Shown here piece after piece: positions 27,371-37,121 of a DNA stretch of 64,000 bases; positions within the stretch are counted from its first letter, which is position 1, and each line of letters opens with the position of its first letter. The notes beneath the pieces are model-generated. The model was given only the letters and a program-made list of their open reading frames with translations, ran no database searches and was not told the DNA's origin. The position numbers and the translations under genes are program-made. Source of the DNA: Hyphomicrobiaceae bacterium (GTDB lineage: Bacteria > Pseudomonadota > Alphaproteobacteria > Rhizobiales > Hyphomicrobiaceae); NCBI GenBank assembly GCA_022844225.1, contig JALHMC010000005.1:62001-126000 (forward strand), in the 5' to 3' direction.

Positions 27371-27398
27371 AGCCCCTCGGTCTCACGACCGGGGGGCT
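27371..27398. terminator. Hairpin between convergent genes
   Basis: AGCCCCTCGGTC (27371-27382), a four-base loop and GACCGGGGGGCT (27387-27398) pair over 12 bases with one G-T pair. It sits where the His/Tyr-rich gene and the GNAT gene meet and overlaps the GNAT stop codon. There is no T tract, so termination strength is uncertain. Confidence 0.5.
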
Positions 27399-27919
27399 TC
27401 CCCGTTGGGCTGAGCAATGCCGACGACACTCCCCCGAAACCGCTCCAGCGCACCCTCCTGCAGCTCGAGCGCCAGCAGCCGCGCCGGATCGACCGGGCCC
27501 GGCATCTCGATCTGTCCCTTAGGCACCGCGATGAAGCCGAGGCGCCCGTAGTACGGCATGTCGCCGACGAGCAGCACCAGCTGGCGGCCGGCTTCGCGTG
27601 CCGCCGCGGCACTTTCTGCAATCAGGCGCCGTCCGTGCCCTTGGTTCGCAAAATCCGGATCGACCGCCAGCGGCCCCAGCAACAGCGCCCCGCCCTGCTC
27701 CCCGATCGCGATCTCCGTCATGCGGATGGCGGCCACCAGTCTGTCGCCCATCATGGCCACACGGCAGAACGCCGAGACGTCGGGCGTCCCCTCGCGCACC
27801 CGATAGGCCGTCCGCGCGAACCGCCCGGGACCGAATACACGGGCACCGAGTTCGGCGATCGCCGGCATGTCGGCCTCTATAGCGGGCCGGGTCGCGATGG
27901 CAGAAGGCTCAGCAGTCAT
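27383..27919 (-). CDS. GNAT-family N-acetyltransferase (YhbS-like)
   Basis: A 178-residue acetyltransferase with the acetyl-CoA loop NQGHGRRLI and the preceding strand LLLGPLAVDPDFA typical of YhbS-like members. The C-terminal GDMPYYGRLGF is also characteristic. Acceptor unknown. Its 3' end meets the convergent His/Tyr-rich gene at a hairpin. Confidence 0.92.
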   Translation of the reverse strand: MTAEPSAIATRPAIEADMPAIAELGARVFGPGRFARTAYRVREGTPDVSAFCRVAMMGDRLVAAIRMTEIAIGEQGGALLLGPLAVDPDFANQGHGRRLIAESAAAAREAGRQLVLLVGDMPYYGRLGFIAVPKGQIEMPGPVDPARLLALELQEGALERFRGSVVGIAQPNGEAPRS

Positions 27920-28027
27920 CGGAGGCTCCGGTGGATGTGTCCGGGGACCGGCGGCGCGGACGCGTCGGGCAGGGGGGCCCGCTTATCACGGGGCTATCGG
28001 CCCGTCGAGGTCACCATCGTCCTGGGC

Positions 28028-28489
28028 TCACCATGATTCGCTCGGCGGCAGGCCCCCGCCCACCTCCGCAAGACGCCGCCTCGCCCCGCTCGTCGTCTCC
28101 GCGGGCACCTCGTCCGGTGCGAAGAACCCAATCTCGGCGATCTCGCGATTGGGGCCCGGCACACGGCTCTGGTGCCACGACCGGACCACGTAGAGCGCCA
28201 CGTGATCTCCAGGAAAAACGCGCTCGTTCGAGTAGATCCCGAACAGCTGTGGCGGCCCGGTGATCTCCACATTCGCTTCCTCTGCCAGTTCGCGCCGCAA
28301 CGCCTCGAGCATCGTCTCGCCGAGCTCGACCCCACCGCCCGGAAACGTCCATCCAGGCGTGTAGGTATGCCGGATCAGCAGGACCCGGCCCGATTCGTCG
28401 ATCACCATGCCGCGCGCCCCGAGCGTCAGTCCGCGCTGCCAACGCCAATAGCGTTGCAACGCCGCTCTCACGATCCGCTCGCGCCTCAT
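28028..28489 (-). CDS. Nudix hydrolase
   Basis: A 153-residue protein with a full Nudix box, [17 protein letters not shown] then LAEEANVEI, so it should hydrolyse a nucleoside diphosphate linked to another group. The ATG at 28489 has GGAG eight bases upstream; the frame continues to 28684, but that part overlaps the divergent phosphoesterase gene and is Arg-rich. Substrate unknown. Confidence 0.9.
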   Translation of the reverse strand: MRRERIVRAALQRYWRWQRGLTLGARGMVIDESGRVLLIRHTYTPGWTFPGGGVELGETMLEALRRELAEEANVEITGPPQLFGIYSNERVFPGDHVALYVVRSWHQSRVPGPNREIAEIGFFAPDEVPAETTSGARRRLAEVGGGLPPSESW

Positions 28490-28631
28490 CCCCGTCTCCG
28501 CTCCGGCGGCCGGCGCCCCGACCGACCCCGTCCCCTTTGCATTCTCGCTCACGGCATGGCAAGCGGAGCCGGTGATGCGCTCCGGCCTGCGTCTCGCCTT
28601 TTCCGGTGCCGGCGCGCGATGGCGGAGAACG

Positions 28632-29567
28632 ATGGGCCTGAGCGACATGGACGGCAACTTCACGCTCGCCCACCTGTCGGACATCCACCTACCGCCCGGT
28701 CGGCGCTACCTCGGCCACTATCAAGCCAAGCGCGTCCTCGGCATGCTCAATTGGCATCGCCGTCGGCGTCGCCATCACCTGGCCTCGACGTTGGCCACTA
28801 TCGTCGCCGATCTCCGGCGCGAGGCTCCCGACCACATCACCGTCACCGGCGATCTCGTCAATGTCGGCCTGCCCTCCGAGCATGAGGCAGCCAACCGCTG
28901 GCTCGCCTCCCTGGGCCCGCCGGAACGCGTAACCGCCGTCCCCGGCAATCACGACATCTACGTCGATATGGCGCTGGCCCGGGGCATCGGCCACTGGCAG
29001 GCCTTTATGGCCGACGACGAGCCCGTCTCCGCAAAGGACCCCTTCCCGTTCGTTCGCCGCCTCGGCCACGTGGCCTTGATCGGACTCAACTCGGCGCTCC
29101 CGACGCCCCTCTTCCACGCCTTTGGCCGCCTCGGACCAGACCAGCTCGACCGCCTCGGCCCGATCCTGTCCCGCCTCGACGACGAGGGCCTCGTCCGCGT
29201 CGTACTGATCCACCACCCCCCGCTTCCGGGCCTCGCTCATCATCGCAGCGCCCTCCAGGACGCCGCCGCCCTCGCGGACATACTTCACCGGCATGGCGCC
29301 GAATTGGTCCTGCACGGCCACAACCATCGCGCCATGCTCTCGTTCGCGGCGGGACCGACGCGCGCCATTCCCGTTGTCGGCGTGCCTTCGGCGTCGATCG
29401 GCCTTGCGCACGGCCACCAGCCTCTCGCGCGCTACAATCTCTTCTCGATCGCCCCGCGGCTTGGCGCTCCCATCGAAATGGTCGAGCGCGGAATTGCGGT
29501 TCCCGGCGGGCCTGTCATCGAGATCGGACGCCGCGTCCTCGATCCTGCGCTGGCCGCCGTCACATGA
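28632..29567 (+). CDS. Calcineurin-like metallophosphoesterase
   Basis: A 311-residue phosphoesterase with the dinuclear-metal motifs in order: LAHLSDIHL (D-x-H), TGDLVN (GD), PGNHDIY (GNHD), LIHHPPLPG (H) and LHGHNHRA (GHxH). Members cleave cyclic nucleotides, UDP-sugars or phospholipid headgroups; the substrate is not evident. Start chosen at 28632 because GGAG lies five bases upstream. It is divergent from the Nudix gene. Confidence 0.93.
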   Translation: MGLSDMDGNFTLAHLSDIHLPPGRRYLGHYQAKRVLGMLNWHRRRRRHHLASTLATIVADLRREAPDHITVTGDLVNVGLPSEHEAANRWLASLGPPERVTAVPGNHDIYVDMALARGIGHWQAFMADDEPVSAKDPFPFVRRLGHVALIGLNSALPTPLFHAFGRLGPDQLDRLGPILSRLDDEGLVRVVLIHHPPLPGLAHHRSALQDAAALADILHRHGAELVLHGHNHRAMLSFAAGPTRAIPVVGVPSASIGLAHGHQPLARYNLFSIAPRLGAPIEMVERGIAVPGGPVIEIGRRVLDPALAAVT

Positions 29568-29658
29568 GGAAATCGAATGCGCGCCATTTGATTTTCTCAG
29601 TGCACATCCTCTCTCGAAGCGTGCCATAAGCGAAAAAAAGCCGACCCGGAGAGATGAC

Positions 29659-30897
29659 ATGCAGCAGAAGATTGGCGCTGGCTCGTCGGAGCCGGCGAAA
29701 GTGCGTCCTTTGTGGCTCGTGATCGTCGCCGCAGGCATGATCGTCGGCATTGCCATGGGCCTTCGCCAAGTCATGGGGCTGTTCCTGAAGCCCATGACCA
29801 CGGAGCTTGCTATCGGCCGCGAGCCCTTTTCCCTCGCCATGGCGGTCGCAAATCTCGTTTGGGGCTTCGCCGCCGTTCCCCTCGGCGCCATCTCCGATCG
29901 CTATGGCGCCGGACGCGTCCTCGCCGCAGGCGCCATCTTAACCATGGCCGGCATCTACCTCATGTATACGGCGCAGTCCGGACACGACCTGCTGATCAGC
30001 GGTATCCTGCTCGGCATCGGCATCGGCGGCACCGGCATCACCGCCATGGTCGGCGCCGTCAGCCGCGCCGCACCGCCCGAAAAGCGCCCACAAGCCCTCG
30101 CCTCGCTGGGCATGGCCGCCGGCATCGGCGGGTTTCTGGCATTTCCATACGTACATCTTGTGATGGAAGCGATCGGCTGGAAGGCGAGCCTCCTCGTCAT
30201 CATCGCCACGCTCGCCATCATCCTTCCGCTTGCTACCGTGCTCGCCGGCAAGCCGCGCGCCGCCGCCGGAATGACTCACAATCAATCCCTGTACGAAGCG
30301 TTCAGCGAGGCCTTTGCCTATCCGAGCTTCTGGCTGCTGATCCTGGGCTTCTTCGTGTGCGGCTTCCACGTCGCTTTCTACGCGGTCCATCTGCCGGCCT
30401 TCGTCGCCGACAAGGGCCTGGACGCCACCGTCGCCGTCGCAGCCCTCACTGCCGTGGGCGTCGCCAACATTATTGGCACGTATTTCGCGGGTCAGTCGGC
30501 CAAATGGATCCCCAAGCGCTACGCCCTGTCGATCATCTACTTCATGCGCGTCTTTGCCTTCCTCGGCCTGCTCTTCCTGCCGATCAACGCCACGACCGTG
30601 ATCGGCATCAGCGTCGTACTCGGCCTTTTCTGGCTTTCGACGGTGCCGCTGACCAGCGCCATGGTGGCCACCTTCTTCGGTCCCCAGTGGATGAGCATGC
30701 TGTTCGGCTTTGTCTTCCTGTCGCACCAGCTCGGCTCCTTCTCGGGCGTCTGGCTTGCCGGCGTGCTCTATGACCAGACGAAGTCCTACGATATGATGTG
30801 GTGGATCTCGATCGCGCTCGCTCTCTTCGCGGCCCTCGTGCATCTGCCGATCCGGGAAGCTCCGGTCGTACGCACGATGAAGCCCGTGACCGCCTGA
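29659..30897 (+). CDS. Major facilitator superfamily transporter (12 helices)
   Basis: A 412-residue MFS protein with GAISDRYGAGRVL (the loop 2-3 motif) and about twelve membrane segments, resembling oxalate/formate-antiporter-like or monocarboxylate carriers. Substrate unknown. The ATG at 29659 has GGAGAG seven bases upstream; the longer open frame runs back through the end of the phosphoesterase gene and is not used. Confidence 0.92.
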   Translation: MQQKIGAGSSEPAKVRPLWLVIVAAGMIVGIAMGLRQVMGLFLKPMTTELAIGREPFSLAMAVANLVWGFAAVPLGAISDRYGAGRVLAAGAILTMAGIYLMYTAQSGHDLLISGILLGIGIGGTGITAMVGAVSRAAPPEKRPQALASLGMAAGIGGFLAFPYVHLVMEAIGWKASLLVIIATLAIILPLATVLAGKPRAAAGMTHNQSLYEAFSEAFAYPSFWLLILGFFVCGFHVAFYAVHLPAFVADKGLDATVAVAALTAVGVANIIGTYFAGQSAKWIPKRYALSIIYFMRVFAFLGLLFLPINATTVIGISVVLGLFWLSTVPLTSAMVATFFGPQWMSMLFGFVFLSHQLGSFSGVWLAGVLYDQTKSYDMMWWISIALALFAALVHLPIREAPVVRTMKPVTA

Positions 30898-30920
30898 CGG
30901 AGCCCCAAGCTGAGGCGTCC

Positions 30921-31103
30921 ATGATGACCCCGACGTCCGACCCGAGTTCCTCCCCCGATGGGGGTGTTGCGCGCCTGGTCCGCGGCACCGGAGTGGCGTT
31001 GCTAACGCTCGCCATGCTCGGCGCCACCTACCTGATCTGGGCCCGGGGCGAAGCGATGATCGTCGACTTGTCGACGCTCGCCGGCAAAGTGTTGTGCTTC
31101 TGA
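30921..31103 (+). CDS. Small single-helix membrane protein
   Basis: A 60-residue protein with one membrane helix (VARLVRGTGVALLTLAMLGA region) and a short conserved-looking tail ending in KVLCF. GAGG lies five bases before the ATG. It follows the MFS gene by 23 bases and precedes the NfeD-like gene, so it is probably co-transcribed. Function unknown. Confidence 0.7.
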   Translation: MMTPTSDPSSSPDGGVARLVRGTGVALLTLAMLGATYLIWARGEAMIVDLSTLAGKVLCF

Positions 31104-31137
31104 CGCTCTCTGCCACCAGAAGGAGACGCGCCGGCCT

Positions 31138-31593
31138 GTGAGGAACCGCTTTCTTCGGCGCTTCTGGCTGCAAAACGGCGATCCTTCGCCATTCGGTTGG
31201 ATCGTCGCCTCGATCAGTCTCGTCCTGCCGGTCGTCGGCCTCGTTCTATGTATGCTCGGCGGCATGAAGGCACTCAACGGTGACGCCGACGGCTGGACGT
31301 GGCTCGGCATCGGCGCTGCGGCCATCGTGCTCGACATCTTTATCGACTTCGCTTGGGCCCATCCGGGCGTTTCCGCGAGCGATCAGCCCCACCTCAACCG
31401 ACGCACCGACCAACTCGCCGGCCGCAAGGCGATCGTCACGGACCCCATCTCGGGCGGGCGGGGCAAGGTGCGGGTCGGCGATACCGTATGGGCGGCGGAA
31501 GGCCCCGACAGCCCTGCAGGAACGGTTGTTCGCATCGCGGCGGCGAACGCCACGGTGCTGCAGGTCGAGATCGACGTGCCGGACGAGCGCTGA
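31138..31593 (+). CDS. NfeD-like membrane protein with C-terminal OB-fold domain
   Basis: A 151-residue protein with two membrane segments (about 20-45 and 53-72) and a C-terminal beta-rich domain, LAGRKAIVTDPISGGRGKV then GDTVWAAEG, as in the OB-fold of NfeD proteins. NfeD partners usually associate with membrane SPFH proteins or proteases, none of which is adjacent. GTG start; an AGAAGGAGA stretch lies upstream but rather far (about 14 bases). Confidence 0.75.
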   Translation: MRNRFLRRFWLQNGDPSPFGWIVASISLVLPVVGLVLCMLGGMKALNGDADGWTWLGIGAAAIVLDIFIDFAWAHPGVSASDQPHLNRRTDQLAGRKAIVTDPISGGRGKVRVGDTVWAAEGPDSPAGTVVRIAAANATVLQVEIDVPDER

Positions 31594-31650
31594 GCGGACC
31601 AGATTGAAACGAAGCCTTCACCACGTCAGCGGACCGGGGCATGCCATAAA

Positions 31651-31679
31651 TTGACCATCGTTCAAAAACATGCTATCCA
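31651..31679 (+). promoter_or_regulatory. Possible sigma-70-type promoter
   Basis: TTGACC (31651-31656), a 17-base spacer and TATCCA (31674-31679) lie about 35 bases before the small ORF at 31714. The -35 match is good and the -10 moderate. It could drive that ORF or the large acyltransferase gene further down. Confidence 0.35.
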
Positions 31680-31713
31680 GGATCGCAACCGGTGCCCGTC
31701 CACCGCTTCGTGA

Positions 31714-32013
31714 ATGGACCTCAGAATGCTTCGTACCCTTACCAACTTCGTCTCGCGCCTACTTCTAGGCTCGGCCGCCTCCGCTGCCCGCCAACGTCTC
31801 GACCATGACGCCCGCCTTGCCATGACGCCTCGGACGCTTGAGACTGAGTTGTACGCACAGTTCCGTGAGGAAGGAGAACACCAGGAGCCCCGTCGCATCG
31901 GCGCCTTCCTCGTCTACGAAGGTGGCCCCAGCAGGCGCTCGCCCGCTTCGAACGCGCCGTTCGGCCCTCGAGGTGTGCCCCCATCGGCTCGACGCATGGG
32001 CTCGAGCGGCTGA
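31714..32013 (+). CDS. Hypothetical small protein (doubtful)
   Basis: A 99-residue frame with an amphipathic N-terminal part (MLRTLTNFVSRLLLGSAAS) and a less convincing Pro/Ser/Arg-rich end. An inner ATG at 31726 is an alternative start. It has a plausible promoter upstream but only a weak ribosome site. Otherwise the 500 bases from 31594 to 32094 hold no gene. Confidence 0.3.
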   Translation: MDLRMLRTLTNFVSRLLLGSAASAARQRLDHDARLAMTPRTLETELYAQFREEGEHQEPRRIGAFLVYEGGPSRRSPASNAPFGPRGVPPSARRMGSSG

Positions 32014-32094
32014 AATCTTAACTGTGTTCGCATAGTCCAAAGCTAAAAAACGGAATTCCGGCGCCGCGCACCGGCTTCTCAACGAGGACAGACC

Positions 32095-35000
32095 ATGTTC
32101 CAGTCGCTGATGTCGTCGCGCCGCTTTGCCCCGCTCTTCTGGTGCCAGTTCTTCTCGGCCTTGAACGACAACTTCCTCAAGACGGCACTCGGGCTCCTGG
32201 TGCTCTATAAGCTGGGTGCCGAGCACGGAGCGGCCCTCGTCACCCTCGCCACCGCCGTCTTCATGGCCCCGTTCTTCATCCTTTCGGCCCTCGGCGGCGA
32301 GATCGCGGACAAGCACGACAAGGCGCGAATCGCCGAGCGGATCAAGCTGGCCGAACTCGGCGTCGCCCTGATCGCATCGCTCGGCTTCCTGTTGAGCTCT
32401 GTCCCCATTTTGTTTCTGGCTCTCGGCCTCTATGGCGTGATCGGCGCCCTGTTCGGCCCCATCAAGTACGGCATTCTGCCGGACCATCTGACCACAGAGG
32501 AGCTGACCGCCGGCAACGCCCTCGTTGAAGGCGGCACGTTCCTCGCGATTCTCGGTGGCGCGGTCGCCGCCGGCTACGTCATCGGCGAGGAGCTGAGCGG
32601 CACGGCCATCTCCGGCATCATCATGGCGCTGGCGCTCGCATGCTGGTTGTCGGCGCGCATGATCCCCGCGACCAAGGCCGGCGCCCCCGAGCTACCCATC
32701 ACCCGCAACCCGCTCGTCTCGACTTTCCGTCTCCTGGCCGAACTGAAGTCCGATCGCCGCCTCTGGATCGGCGGTCATATCGTCAGCTGGTTCTGGCTGG
32801 TCGGTGCCGTCGCCCTCTCGCTGCTGCCCACCCTCATCAAGGTCAACCTCGGCGGCTCCGAAGGCGTCGTCACGCTCGCCATGGTTGCCTTCACGATCGG
32901 CATCGCCTTGGGCTCGCTCGTCGCGGCCCGCGCCAGCCACCATCGCCCGAACCTGGCTCTGGTGCCCGTCGGCGCCGTGCTGATGGCGCTGTTCGCCACC
33001 AAGCTGGCCTACCTCGCCTCGACCGCGACCCCGGCGACCACCGTCATCGGCCCGGCGGCTTTTCTCGCCGACGTCTCCGGCTGGCCGCTTCTCCTCGCCC
33101 TCACCGGCCTTGCCTTCGCCGGCGGCCTTTATATCGTCCCCGCCTTCGCCGCCGTGCAGGCCTGGGCCGAGCCCGAGCGCCGCGCGCGCTCTGTCGCCGC
33201 CGTCAACATTCTCAACGCGCTCTACATGACGCTCGCCGGCCTCGCCGTCGCCGTCCTGCAGGCGCACGGAACGGGCCTCGGCGTGCTGTTCCTCGCGCTT
33301 GGCATCGCCAGCCTCGTTGTCGCCGGTCTCGTCATGTGGGCCTGGGGCCGCGACGGCGTCCAGGACGTCGGCCGCTTCATCTTCCAGACCTTCCTTCGGC
33401 TCGAAGTAAAGGGCCTCGAGAACCTGCCGAAGTCCGGCGAGCGCACCATCATCGCCCCGAACCACGTCAGCCTTCTCGACGGCGCGATCATGCATGCGAT
33501 TCTCCCCGGCCACGCTGCCTTCGCCATCGACACCGGCATGGCCGAGAAGGCATGGGTGAAACCGTTCCTGAAGGTGATCAACGCCTTCACCCTCGACCCA
33601 ACCAAGCCGCTTGCCACCCGCGCGCTCGTCAACATCGTCAAAGGCGGCCAGACCATCGTCATTTTCCCCGAGGGTCGATTGACCGTCACCGGCGGTCTGA
33701 TGAAGGTCTACGACGGCACCGCCATGATCGCCGACAAGGCCGATGCCTGGGTCGTGCCGGTTCGCATCGAAGGGCCCGAGCGCTCCGGCTTCAGCTACTT
33801 GCGCCCGACGCAGATCCTCAAGGCCTGGTTCCCCAAAACCACCGTCACCATCCTCGAACCCCGGAAGCTGTCGCTGTCGCCGGAACTCAAGGGCAAGACG
33901 CGCCGCCAATCCGCCGGAGCCCGCTTCCAGGACATCATGGTCGACACCGCCGTCGAGACCGCCCGCATCGACCAGACGCTGTTTTCGGCCCTGGTCGAAG
34001 CCAAGCGGACCAAGGCGACCGGCAAGACACCCGCCGTGGAAGACCCGCTCGGCACTCGCCTCTCCTATGGCAAGCTTATCCTCGGCGCACAGGTGCTGGC
34101 CGAAAAGCTCCAACCCCTCGCGCCCGAAGGTCAAGCCGTCGGCGTGCTCCTCCCCAATTCGGCCGGCGTTGCCGTCACGTTCTTTGCGCTTCAAACGATT
34201 GGCCGAGTACCGGCCATGATCAACTTCACTGCCGGTCCTCAGAATGTCGCCGCCGCTTGCCGTGCCGCCGAGGCGAAAGTCGTTCTCTCCTCACGCGCCT
34301 TCGTCGAGAGGGGCCGCCTCGGCGACCTGATCGCCAGGCTTCAGGCTGACGGCATCGCCATCCACTATCTCGAGGATATCCGCGCCTCGATCGGTCTCGT
34401 CGACAAGCTCCGCGCCGTCCTGCGTGGCTCCCGTCCCCTCGTCACGCGTCAACCGAACGACCCCGCCGTCGTCCTCTTCACCTCGGGCTCGGAAGGCACG
34501 CCCAAGGGCGTCGTCCTGTCCCACCGCAACCTGCTCGCCAACGCCGCCCAGTGCCTCGCGCGCATCGCTGCGGATGGCGAGGACAAGGTCTTCAACGTAT
34601 TGCCTGTCTTCCACTCGTTCGGGCTGACCGGTGGCATGATCATGCCGCTCATGGGCGGCATCCCCGCCTATCTTTACCCATCTCCACTGCACTACCGCAT
34701 CGTGCCGGAGCTGATCTACCAGACCAACGCCACGATCCTTTTCGGCACCGACACGTTCCTTTCCGGCTACGCCCGCACGGCGCACCCCTACGACTTGCAC
34801 AACGTCCGACTGATCATGGCTGGCGCCGAGGCCGTCAAGGACCGCACGCGGCAGATTTACATGGAGCGTTTCGGCGTGCGCATACTCGAGGGCTATGGTG
34901 TCACCGAGACGGCCCCCGTCCTCGCCATCAACACGCCGCTCGCCAACCGGCCCGGCACGGTCGGCCGTCTCTCGCCGTTGATGAAGGCCAAGCTCGATCC

Positions 35001-35529
35001 CGTCCCCGGCATCGACGAAGGCGGCCGTCTCTCGGTCGCTGGCCCGAACGTCATGCTCGGCTACTACCGCGCCGAGAATCCCGGCGTACTCGAGCCGCCT
35101 GCCGACGGCTGGCACGACACCGGCGACATCGTCACCATCGACGCCGACGGCTACATCCGCATCAAGGGTCGGGCCAAACGCTTCGCCAAGATCGCAGGCG
35201 AGATGGTCTCGCTCTCCGCCGTCGAGGCACTGGCCGCCGAGCTGTGGCCGCAGGCGCTCTCCATCGTCGTCGCGCTGCCCGATCCCCGCAAAGGCGAGCG
35301 TTTGGTGCTCCTCACCCAGCAAGCCGGCGCCGATCGCGCCGCGTTCTTGCGCCATGCCCGCCTCAAGGGCGTCACCGAGCTTTCGGCACCCGCTGATATC
35401 ATAATCGTCGATCGCATTCCGTTGCTCGGCTCCGGCAAGGCGGACTATCAGGCTGCGACGACGCTCGCCCGCGAACGCACCACATCGAAAACCGAAACCG
35501 AGGCGCCCGCCATCGAAGCCGCGGAGTAG
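32095..35529 (+). CDS. Fused lysophospholipid transporter - acyltransferase - acyl-ACP synthetase (LplT-Aas type)
   Basis: A 1144-residue three-part protein. Residues 1-420 are an MFS permease like LplT, which flips lysophospholipid inward. Residues about 430-620 are a PlsC acyltransferase with NHVSLLD (HX4D, near 455) and FPEGRL (near 526). Residues about 640-1130 are an AMP-forming acyl-ACP synthetase with LFTSGSEGTPKGVVLSHRN (near 794) and YGVTETAP. Together these take up 2-acyl-lysophospholipid and re-acylate it, a membrane-repair route. In enterobacteria lplT and aas are separate genes; the fused form is common in alphaproteobacteria. Confidence 0.95.
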   Translation: MFQSLMSSRRFAPLFWCQFFSALNDNFLKTALGLLVLYKLGAEHGAALVTLATAVFMAPFFILSALGGEIADKHDKARIAERIKLAELGVALIASLGFLLSSVPILFLALGLYGVIGALFGPIKYGILPDHLTTEELTAGNALVEGGTFLAILGGAVAAGYVIGEELSGTAISGIIMALALACWLSARMIPATKAGAPELPITRNPLVSTFRLLAELKSDRRLWIGGHIVSWFWLVGAVALSLLPTLIKVNLGGSEGVVTLAMVAFTIGIALGSLVAARASHHRPNLALVPVGAVLMALFATKLAYLASTATPATTVIGPAAFLADVSGWPLLLALTGLAFAGGLYIVPAFAAVQAWAEPERRARSVAAVNILNALYMTLAGLAVAVLQAHGTGLGVLFLALGIASLVVAGLVMWAWGRDGVQDVGRFIFQTFLRLEVKGLENLPKSGERTIIAPNHVSLLDGAIMHAILPGHAAFAIDTGMAEKAWVKPFLKVINAFTLDPTKPLATRALVNIVKGGQTIVIFPEGRLTVTGGLMKVYDGTAMIADKADAWVVPVRIEGPERSGFSYLRPTQILKAWFPKTTVTILEPRKLSLSPELKGKTRRQSAGARFQDIMVDTAVETARIDQTLFSALVEAKRTKATGKTPAVEDPLGTRLSYGKLILGAQVLAEKLQPLAPEGQAVGVLLPNSAGVAVTFFALQTIGRVPAMINFTAGPQNVAAACRAAEAKVVLSSRAFVERGRLGDLIARLQADGIAIHYLEDIRASIGLVDKLRAVLRGSRPLVTRQPNDPAVVLFTSGSEGTPKGVVLSHRNLLANAAQCLARIAADGEDKVFNVLPVFHSFGLTGGMIMPLMGGIPAYLYPSPLHYRIVPELIYQTNATILFGTDTFLSGYARTAHPYDLHNVRLIMAGAEAVKDRTRQIYMERFGVRILEGYGVTETAPVLAINTPLANRPGTVGRLSPLMKAKLDPVPGIDEGGRLSVAGPNVMLGYYRAENPGVLEPPADGWHDTGDIVTIDADGYIRIKGRAKRFAKIAGEMVSLSAVEALAAELWPQALSIVVALPDPRKGERLVLLTQQAGADRAAFLRHARLKGVTELSAPADIIIVDRIPLLGSGKADYQAATTLARERTTSKTETEAPAIEAAE

Positions 35530-35806
35530 CGGCACACGTTGCGGCCTCGTCCCACAAGCCTGCATGCAACCCTTCCATCGACAGGAAAGATGGGGATTGG
35601 ACGCCCTCGCGCGCCGGACCTCTTCTCTGCTCCCCTTCGATGGGAAGCGGGCGGGGGATGACCGGCTGGCATGGCAGCGGAGAGGCCCTCTGACGCGAAA
35701 TCTGCCGAGACGATAGCCCCGCTTCGCCAGAAGCGTTCGGACAAGCACGCCGGCGAATTATGCTAACCTTCGGCTCTCCCTTCCCGCATACCGCTAGAAT
35801 CCCCCC

Positions 35807-36766
35807 ATGCTCGACATCATCGCCCTGATCGCGCCCGTCTTCGGGCTCATCGGGCTCGGCTTTCTGGCCGCGAAAGGCCGCCTTCTCGACGCGCCCGCGC
35901 CCCGCGTGCTCGCCTTGTTCGGCTACAAGATCGCCATGCCGGCGCTGCTGTTTCGAGCCATGGCCGGCGTCGGCGAGGTCCCCGTCTCGCCCCTGTGGCT
36001 GGCCCTGACCTACATCGCCGGCATCGCCGCGACCTGGATCCTCGCCGTTCTCGCCACCCGGCTTGTCCTGCGCCGCCCGGCCGAAGACGCCCCGGCTTTC
36101 GCCATGGGCGCCTGTTTTTCCAACGGCGTCATGCTGGGCTTTCCCGTCATCCTGCTGGCCCTCGGCCCCGAGGCCGCGACACCGATGGCCTTCCTCGCCA
36201 CTTGCGAGACCGTGCTGCTCTGGATTTTCGGGACGCTGCACATGGGCCTCGTCACCCGCGAAAAGGGCCGCGCCGGTCTCCGCGCCCTCGGCGCCGTCCT
36301 GCTCGACGTTGCCCGCAATCCTCTCATTCTCGCGCTCGCCGCCGGCCTCGCCTGGAGCACGACGGGCATCGCGATACCAGCTATACCCGCCCGCCTCGTC
36401 GATCTGCTGGCCGGCGCCGCCATCCCGGTGTCGTTGTTTGCGCTCGGCATGTCGCTCGCGGCCTACGAGTTCCGCGGACAAGCATCCAGCGTCGCCACCC
36501 TGTGCGTCCTGAAACTGGTGCTGTATCCGGCTCTGGCGTTCTGGCTGGCGACCGAGGTCTTCCAACTGCCGCGCATCTGGGCCGGCGCGCTGGTCATCTA
36601 CGTCGCGATGCCGGTCGGCGCCAACGCCTTCATCTTCGCCGCCCGCTACGACCGCGCCGTCGGCTCCATTTCCGCCGCAGTCGCGGTCTCCACCGTGCTG
36701 TCGGTCGTGACGGTGACCCTGGCCCTCGCCTTCCTGGCCCACCGCGGCATCGTCATACCGCTGTAA
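35807..36766 (+). CDS. AEC (auxin efflux carrier) family permease
   Basis: A 319-residue protein of ten hydrophobic segments with the family patterns GFLAAKGRLLDAPAPRVL near the start and AMPVGANAFIFAARYD near the end. Members export organic acids such as malate or malonate. No neighbouring enzyme hints at the substrate. The 277 bases before it show no gene. Confidence 0.9.
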   Translation: MLDIIALIAPVFGLIGLGFLAAKGRLLDAPAPRVLALFGYKIAMPALLFRAMAGVGEVPVSPLWLALTYIAGIAATWILAVLATRLVLRRPAEDAPAFAMGACFSNGVMLGFPVILLALGPEAATPMAFLATCETVLLWIFGTLHMGLVTREKGRAGLRALGAVLLDVARNPLILALAAGLAWSTTGIAIPAIPARLVDLLAGAAIPVSLFALGMSLAAYEFRGQASSVATLCVLKLVLYPALAFWLATEVFQLPRIWAGALVIYVAMPVGANAFIFAARYDRAVGSISAAVAVSTVLSVVTVTLALAFLAHRGIVIPL

Positions 36767-36798
36767 CGCCCCGATCCGGGCGCCGCCAACAGGCAGGT

Positions 36799-37023
36799 CT
36801 ACCGGGCGCGACTCAAGAGCGCTGAGATCGCGGCCACCTCGTCCTCGATCGCCCCGATCACAGCAGCTGCCTGGTGATGCAGCCCCGCCGCGAGTGCTGC
36901 CGTCTCAGCGCCATGCGCGATCTCGGAATTGATGCCAGCCCAGAGACCGTACGCATCGGCAACGCGCTCGCTCGATGCGTCGCGTTCGCGGATCCCCGTG
37001 GGGTAGAACCCATCCAGGCCCAT
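36799..37023 (-). CDS. Small protein of unknown function downstream of a candidate CtrA site
   Basis: A 74-residue, mildly acidic protein, mostly helical and Ala-rich (SEIAHGAETAALAAGLHHQAA region). GAGGTGG lies about six bases before the ATG, supporting translation. A perfect TTAA-N7-TTAAC site sits 68 bases upstream. No family recognised. Confidence 0.65.
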   Translation of the reverse strand: MGLDGFYPTGIRERDASSERVADAYGLWAGINSEIAHGAETAALAAGLHHQAAAVIGAIEDEVAAISALLSRAR

Positions 37024-37090
37024 ATCGCCACCTCAGCCCGTACGGCGGCCCACGCGGCTGCCGACCCACGAAGCCTAGGCGTGATTTGGC

Positions 37091-37106
37091 TTAACGAGAT
37101 CTTAAC
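37091..37106. promoter_or_regulatory. Candidate CtrA binding site
   Basis: TTAA (37091-37094), seven bases, then TTAAC (37102-37106) matches the CtrA consensus TTAA-N7-TTAAC in full. It lies between the stop of the nitronate monooxygenase-like gene and the start of the 74-residue gene, both on the minus strand. Confidence 0.5.
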
Positions 37107-37121
37107 GGCGTACCATCCTCC

